From Caldilineaceae bacterium (GTDB lineage Bacteria; Chloroflexota; Anaerolineae; Caldilineales; Caldilineaceae): DNA of 64,000 nucleotides. Positions 59,917 through 64,000 of this stretch are shown in pieces. Made by a program: the position numbers and the translations under genes. The stretch spans positions 1-64,000 of the forward strand of contig JAHBVG010000021.1 in assembly GCA_019637695.1 (NCBI GenBank), in the 5' to 3' direction. A model generated the notes under the pieces. That model did not search any database and was not told the DNA's origin. It saw only the letters and a program-made list of their open reading frames with translations. The stretch's first letter is position 1; each line of letters begins with the position of its first letter.

Positions 59917-61281
59917 ATGTCACCTACGCTTCGCCTGCCTGATGGCAGTTACATGCGCCATACCGATGTCCAACGGATTTTGAGCTACCTCTATGCCATG
60001 CGTTGTGTCGAGATGACAGGCTTCAGCAACTTAGGCAAATCTTCGTTGATGCGGCTCCTGGCTCAGCCTGATGTCTGGTTGCGCGAGTTGGGGGAATCGG
60101 CCAGCGACTTCTTGCCGGTCTACATCGATTGTAACCGCATGTTAGAGATGACCGATCAGGGCTTCTATGAACTGGTCTTGCGTTGTCTGCAAGAAAGCAG
60201 CGCCATCCTGGCCGAGGATCAAGAGTTGGTCTCCGCCTACGATACGTTGATCGCGCCATCCAGTGAATTTCAAGTGCCCCTGAGTTTCAGCCGGGGCTTG
60301 ACCGCCGCATTGAGCGCATGTCAATCCAAATTAGTACTCTTCTTTGATGAGTTCGACGAACCCTTTCAGCAAATCGACTCGCGGGTCTTCCTTAACCTAC
60401 GCGCCAAAAAGGATCGCCACGGCTCTACCCTCGTCTACATGACGGCCACCGTGCGCGCCCTCTCTGAACTGCGCCCTGGCGATCATTGTAGTGAATTCTG
60501 CGAACTCTTTGTCCACCAGCCCTGGCGTCTGGCGCCGCTTACATTCTCCGACGTGGAAAGGTACGTACAGAGCTACGCCAGCCTGAACAATATCAACTTT
60601 ATTCAGACAGATGCTGACTTCATCTTTCAGTGGACGGGCGGACACCCTGGCATGGTCGGCGGTGTCTGCCATCTCTTGAGCGACGCGCTGCGCAAAGAAG
60701 AGACCGAGACCCGCGATCGCTGGGCCTTGCAGCGGGCGCTTGTTCCGAATCTGCGCCGTGCGCCTACACTGCGCGATGAAAGCGACAAAATCTGGCATGG
60801 GCTGGAAGCTGAGGAGCAGGTGGCGCTAATGGCGCTGACCTCTGGCAACCCGGCTGATCCAGTGATGTTGGATCGGCTGCGGCAGAGTCACCTCTTGATC
60901 GAAATCGAAGGAGAACTGACTCCTTTCAGCCGGCTCTTTACTGACTATCTTCAACAGAAACAAACAAAAGTAAATGAGCGGGTTGAACGCCTTTGGGTAG
61001 ATACGGATAGCGGCGAAGTCTTGGTTAACGGCAAAGCCGTGGATACACTCACCCGGCTGGAATATCAATTGATGCGGCTGCTCTTTGAAAACACCGAGAA
61101 GATCGTAGACAAATATCAGATCGTCTCCGGTGTCTGGGGCGACGACTACATCGATGAAGTGGATGACGCTCGCATTGAGAAGTTGGTCAGTCGTCTCCGC
61201 CAGAAGGTCGAGCCAGATCCCAGTACGCCACGGTTCGTGACGACTGTACGCGGGCGCGGCTACCGACTTGTTCTCACGTGA
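59917..61281 (+). CDS. AAA/STAND-type NTPase fused to an OmpR-type winged-helix DNA-binding domain
   Basis: 454 residues. The NTPase occupies about 25-230: Walker A GFSNLGKSS, Walker B LVLFFDEFDE, then an arginine-bearing LVYMTATVRALSEL segment. The C-terminal 100 residues are a PhoB/OmpR-type effector domain (LEYQLMRLLFENTEKIVDK, VSGVWGDDYIDEVDD, VSRLRQKVEPDPS, VRGRGYRL). It is a transcription regulator whose DNA binding is probably gated by nucleotide and a ligand or partner. No cognate gene is adjacent; it is 17 kb from the 11-base repeat array and is a candidate for binding it. AGGAAC lies upstream of the ATG. Confidence 0.88.
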   Translation: MSPTLRLPDGSYMRHTDVQRILSYLYAMRCVEMTGFSNLGKSSLMRLLAQPDVWLRELGESASDFLPVYIDCNRMLEMTDQGFYELVLRCLQESSAILAEDQELVSAYDTLIAPSSEFQVPLSFSRGLTAALSACQSKLVLFFDEFDEPFQQIDSRVFLNLRAKKDRHGSTLVYMTATVRALSELRPGDHCSEFCELFVHQPWRLAPLTFSDVERYVQSYASLNNINFIQTDADFIFQWTGGHPGMVGGVCHLLSDALRKEETETRDRWALQRALVPNLRRAPTLRDESDKIWHGLEAEEQVALMALTSGNPADPVMLDRLRQSHLLIEIEGELTPFSRLFTDYLQQKQTKVNERVERLWVDTDSGEVLVNGKAVDTLTRLEYQLMRLLFENTEKIVDKYQIVSGVWGDDYIDEVDDARIEKLVSRLRQKVEPDPSTPRFVTTVRGRGYRLVLT

Positions 61282-61314
61282 GAGGCGGATCGAGAAAACG
61301 AAGCCAGAAGATCG

Positions 61315-61442
61315 GGTGCAGTTCAATTTAGGGGAAGGCCAAGCGCCGGGGACTTATCGCTGCGTGAGACTGCATCTTTTCTTTCGTCGCCACGCCCTTT
61401 GTAAAGTCCCCGACACTTTCGCCCCTAATGTTAAACGCACCC
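61315..61442. repeat. Palindromic element of the GTCCCCGGCAC family
   Basis: Imperfect terminal repeats GTGCAGTTCAATTTAGGGG (61318-61336) and CCCCTAATGTTAAACGCACC (61423-61442), with inner GCCGGGGACTT and AAGTCCCCGAC arms. Related to 46811-46960 and 21522-21585. The rest of the 285-base gap before the PH-domain gene shows nothing else. Confidence 0.75.
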
Positions 61443-61566
61443 CAGAAGATCACAAATCTTGTGCATCGGTCATCTTCCGGCTATACTGTAGGCAGGCATA
61501 CGCGAACTTTTTCACAAGCATCTGCATGGGGTATCCTGTGTAGAGACTAAACAAGGTGGTGTTCAC

Positions 61567-62097
61567 ATGGCGGATACTGTTCAAGCATACCCCACGAACC
61601 GTCAGGTTTTCCGTTCCAAACCCAAGCCCATTGTTGCGGCGTTGGCGCTCTTGATCGCTGGCGGCCTTACCTTCTCGCTGGGGATCACCCACATCTTCTT
61701 TGTGGAAGCCATGGCGTGGACCTTTGCAATCTGGGGCGCGCTTTTGATGTTCAATCATTTGGTGGATTTTACGACTCGTTATGAAGTCACCGACGAATCG
61801 TTCATCATCCACACGCCGCTTGTTTTCTGGCGCACCAGACGCACCTGGCATTGGACGAATATTAGCCGTATGAATGTGGTGGTCGCACGCACAGAAGCCC
61901 GCGCCGAAGATGCTACTATCCAGGTCTATCATAGTCTTCCTGGCACAACGGTCTTGGATCGAGAAGATATTGTTTTCGACCCCGAACTCGCCAGGCTCAT
62001 CGCCGAGCGCGCCGGTCTCAAGGCCAAACGTGGTCAGGCCATGCAGAGCTTTGACGCCATCCCCCAAGACGCCAAGGAAACGTACAACTGGCAGTAG
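61567..62097 (+). CDS. Bacterial PH-domain membrane protein
   Basis: 176 residues. Two N-terminal transmembrane helices (about 22-40 and 45-65), then a PH-like beta domain (YEVTDESFIIHTPLVFWRT, WTNISRMNVVVART, DATIQVYHS) and a charged tail. YdbT/bPH2-like architecture. AAGGTGG precedes the ATG. Function unknown. Confidence 0.8.
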   Translation: MADTVQAYPTNRQVFRSKPKPIVAALALLIAGGLTFSLGITHIFFVEAMAWTFAIWGALLMFNHLVDFTTRYEVTDESFIIHTPLVFWRTRRTWHWTNISRMNVVVARTEARAEDATIQVYHSLPGTTVLDREDIVFDPELARLIAERAGLKAKRGQAMQSFDAIPQDAKETYNWQ

Positions 62098-62117
62098 AGA
62101 ATGACTCCTTCAAATAA

Positions 62118-62194
62118 AAACGCCAGCGGCGTGACCGCTGGCGTTTCAGCAGAGGTTGAACTTCTCAGAAGAAGTTCGACCTCTTTGCTTTTTG
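62118..62194 (+). terminator. Double hairpin terminator after the PH-domain gene
   Basis: First stem AAACGCCAGCGG (62118-62129) with CCGCTGGCGTTT (62135-62146). Second stem AGAGGTTGAACTTCT (62151-62165) with AGAAGTTCGACCTCT (62170-62184, one mismatch), followed by TTGCTTTTT. Confidence 0.85.
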
Positions 62195-62201
62195 GTAACT
62201 A

Positions 62202-62274
62202 CTAAGCCCCATGCTCCAGGCGGGTCCGTGACCCGCCGCCAGGTCACGGACCTGACTAGAGCAGGGCTTAGTAT
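62202..62274. repeat. Nested palindrome between convergent genes
   Basis: Outer arms ACTAAGCCC/GGGCTTAGT, inner arms GGTCCGTGACC and GGTCACGGACC. It lies 20 bases from the fabH stop and may serve as its terminator. Confidence 0.7.
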
Positions 62275-62292
62275 TACGCTTTTTGACTTCTT

Positions 62293-63579
62293 TTACGAGG
62301 TCGCCTCATCTTCACGCGTCGAGAGTACCTGGCTGTAAACCCGGCGGATCGCTCGCTTCCACATGCTACGGGCGGCTGCCGCCTGATACGTCGCTTGACG
62401 TTGGGTATTGCGCCACCAGGTCGCCTCTTGCTTCTCCACTGGTGTCCGCCATTCGATCGCGCAGGCCCCCCATGTCAATCCTGCGCCAAACCCCACGAAG
62501 ACAAGTTTATCGCCAGGTTTCACTTTGCCAGCCTCAATTGCCTCGCACAGGGCAATGGGAATGCTGGCTGTGCTGGTATTCCCATATTTTTGTAGATTGA
62601 CAAATACTTTCTCGGATGGGATCTGCAACTGTTTGAGTACACTATTCTGGATGATCCGCTCGTTGGCCTGATGCGGAATCACCAGATCTACATCCTGTAC
62701 TGTGAGGCCAGCCTTGGCCAGTACTTTGGTGGTCGCTTCCGCCATGACACGCGTAGCAAAACGGAAGACAGCGCGTCCATCCATCTTAATATAGTGGCTG
62801 CCATTGCTCACCGTCTCTAATGTAGCGGGCATGGCGCTTCCCCCCGCGGGGACAGTGAGCAGGTCCGCGCCGGAGCCGTCACTGCCCAACACCGACGCCA
62901 TAATACCGCCAGGGACATCGCTGGCAGCCACTAAAACAGCGCCCGCCCCATCCCCAAAGAGAACACATGTGCCGCGGTCGGTCCAATCCACAATGCGGCT
63001 CAGCGTTTCGGCTCCAATCACCAATACGTATTCGGCGTCACCCGCCAGGATGTGTCCACGCGCCATGCTCAACCCATAGACAAAGCCCGAACAGGCTGCA
63101 CTCAGATCAAAAGCACCCGCATTCTTTGCGCCCAGTCCATCCTGAATCAGGCTGGCCGTAGCCGGGAAGATATGCTCCGGTGAACTGGTAGCACAGATGA
63201 TCAGATCGATCTTGTTGGGGTGAATGTCGGCCAGATCCAACGCTTTGCGCGCAGCTTGGATCCCCAAAGTTGCCGAGGTCTCCTGAGGAGAGCCGGCCAC
63301 ATGCCGTTCTTCTATTCCCGTGCGGCTGCGGATCCACTCGTCCTGTGTATCGACGATCTGCTCCAAATCTCGATTGGTGATCACCTTGCTGGGAACGTGG
63401 TATCCCCAACCGACAATTTGAGCATAACGAGGCGGGGTGGGTGCAATGAATGCCGGTCCATCCTTCACCTGGCGTAACTCTTGGTGTCCGTGATATCCGT
63501 TGCGGCCATTTGGTTCAGGATTATAAGCGCCATTCAGCGGTTCATTGGCTTGTTCGGGCTGCTCGTTCTGGGTACTCAT
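62293..63579 (-). CDS. fabH: Beta-ketoacyl-ACP synthase III with N- and C-terminal extensions
   Basis: 428 residues against about 320-330 usual. It condenses acetyl-CoA (or a branched primer) with malonyl-ACP to start fatty-acid synthesis. Catalytic Cys in [12 protein letters not shown], His in [11 protein letters not shown], Asn in [14 protein letters not shown]. The first 50 residues are a Pro/Gly/Asn-rich extension. The last about 55 residues are a basic helix ([20 protein letters not shown]). Its ATG overlaps the fabF stop as ATGA. It also resembles FabH-like enzymes of secondary metabolism, but the fabF neighbour favours fatty-acid synthesis. Confidence 0.92.
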   Translation of the reverse strand: MSTQNEQPEQANEPLNGAYNPEPNGRNGYHGHQELRQVKDGPAFIAPTPPRYAQIVGWGYHVPSKVITNRDLEQIVDTQDEWIRSRTGIEERHVAGSPQETSATLGIQAARKALDLADIHPNKIDLIICATSSPEHIFPATASLIQDGLGAKNAGAFDLSAACSGFVYGLSMARGHILAGDAEYVLVIGAETLSRIVDWTDRGTCVLFGDGAGAVLVAASDVPGGIMASVLGSDGSGADLLTVPAGGSAMPATLETVSNGSHYIKMDGRAVFRFATRVMAEATTKVLAKAGLTVQDVDLVIPHQANERIIQNSVLKQLQIPSEKVFVNLQKYGNTSTASIPIALCEAIEAGKVKPGDKLVFVGFGAGLTWGACAIEWRTPVEKQEATWWRNTQRQATYQAAAARSMWKRAIRRVYSQVLSTREDEATS

Positions 63580-64000
63580 TTTGATTCATCCTTGTACTCT
63601 CGAAGCATAATACACGAGTTGTGACCGCCAAAGCCGAAGCTATTGCTCATGGTGACCCGCACTTTCGCCTGTACTGCATGATTGGGCGTGTAATCGAGAT
63701 CGCAGGCAGGATCAGGGTTGTCCAGATTGATCGTTGGCGGGATCCACCCTGTCTCGATCACTTTGGCGCAGATAATTGCTTCGATGGTTCCTGCTGCGCC
63801 GAGCAGATGGCCCAACATACTCTTGGTGCTGCTGATGTGGACATTGTAGGCGTGTTCTCCCAATACATTTTTGATAGCCAATGTCTCCAGCGGATCGTTG
63901 AGCGGTGTGCTGGTTCCGTGAGCGTTGATGTAATCGACATCTTTGGGCGAAACCCCAACCTGAGCAGCCTTGCGCAGCGCCACACGCATGGCGTTGATAG
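63576..64000 (-). CDS. fabF: Beta-ketoacyl-ACP synthase II, C-terminal part (runs off the window)
   Basis: Only the last about 141 residues are in the window; the frame stays open to the right edge. The second and third catalytic residues are present: His in [16 protein letters not shown] and His in [16 protein letters not shown]. The C-terminus [17 protein letters not shown] is typical. It elongates acyl-ACP chains. The stop overlaps the fabH start as ATGA, so the two are translated together. Confidence 0.95.
   Translation of the reverse strand, partial: INAMRVALRKAAQVGVSPKDVDYINAHGTSTPLNDPLETLAIKNVLGEHAYNVHISSTKSMLGHLLGAAGTIEAIICAKVIETGWIPPTINLDNPDPACDLDYTPNHAVQAKVRVTMSNSFGFGGHNSCIMLREYKDESK

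Noticed and set aside
1..64000. tRNA, rRNA, riboswitch or origin of replication
   Set aside because: No cloverleaf-like segment, rRNA core, known riboswitch core or DnaA-box cluster was noticed by reading; a covariance-model scan would be needed to exclude small RNAs.

Overview
The window is GC-rich bacterial DNA, most likely from a Chloroflexota genome (Anaerolineae/Caldilineae/Ardenticatenia-like). This assignment is an inference from the mix of housekeeping proteins and the intergenic repeats; no rRNA or tRNA gene is present to settle it. No integrase, terminase, capsid, IS transposase or CRISPR array was seen.

About two thirds of the window (roughly 5.0-42.7 kb, all on the minus strand, read right to left) is a contractile injection system of the extracellular type (eCIS; Afp/PVC/MAC family). 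In transcription order it encodes a small unknown protein, the tube terminator (Pvc16/DUF4255), an unknown protein, a sheath, an inner-tube protein, a 990-residue second sheath with an inserted TIG domain, a second tube protein, a LysM tube adaptor with a silk-like Gly/Ala/Ser tail, a 58-residue Afp6-like protein, and a hub and a spike as separate genes. Then come a protein with a C-terminal membrane segment, gp25, the gp6/J wedge, the Afp12-like wedge, a fibre with a collagen-like segment, a glycosyltransferase translationally coupled to the next gene, four accessory proteins and the AAA+ ATPase. The last large gene encodes a 1484-residue DUF4157 protein ending in a GH-E (HNH/Endo VII) nuclease domain. 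It is followed by a TPR protein and two paralogous small proteins that look like an immunity set, and by a putative HExxH protein. Two large multidomain sugar-transfer proteins (FkbM methyltransferase plus two GT domains; three GT domains) follow on the same strand. The cargo is thus probably a nuclease, the particle may be glycosylated, and a membrane-anchoring candidate sits where the PAAR tip gene is usually found.

The left end of this locus carries part of a small inverted-repeat element, and a whole inverted copy lies at 43.48-43.62 kb. Between the eCIS operon and a divergent DUF433 gene there are four direct repeats with an exact 11-base pitch, a good candidate operator.

The right third is ordinary chromosome: a decayed DUF433/DUF5615 pair, thpR, a SCO1-family lipoprotein with a surface protein, a thioredoxin-fold protein, glyA, a UMF1-family transporter, pyruvate kinase, a ParB-like protein, a DUF3048 lipoprotein, a six-gene membrane operon (mostly ATGA-coupled) ending in a MutL/ASKHA-like protein, an NTPase fused to an OmpR-type DNA-binding domain, a PH-domain membrane protein, fabH and the 3' end of fabF. 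Many intergenic regions carry heptanucleotide repeats folded as inverted repeats, and several stop codons lie inside these repeats.
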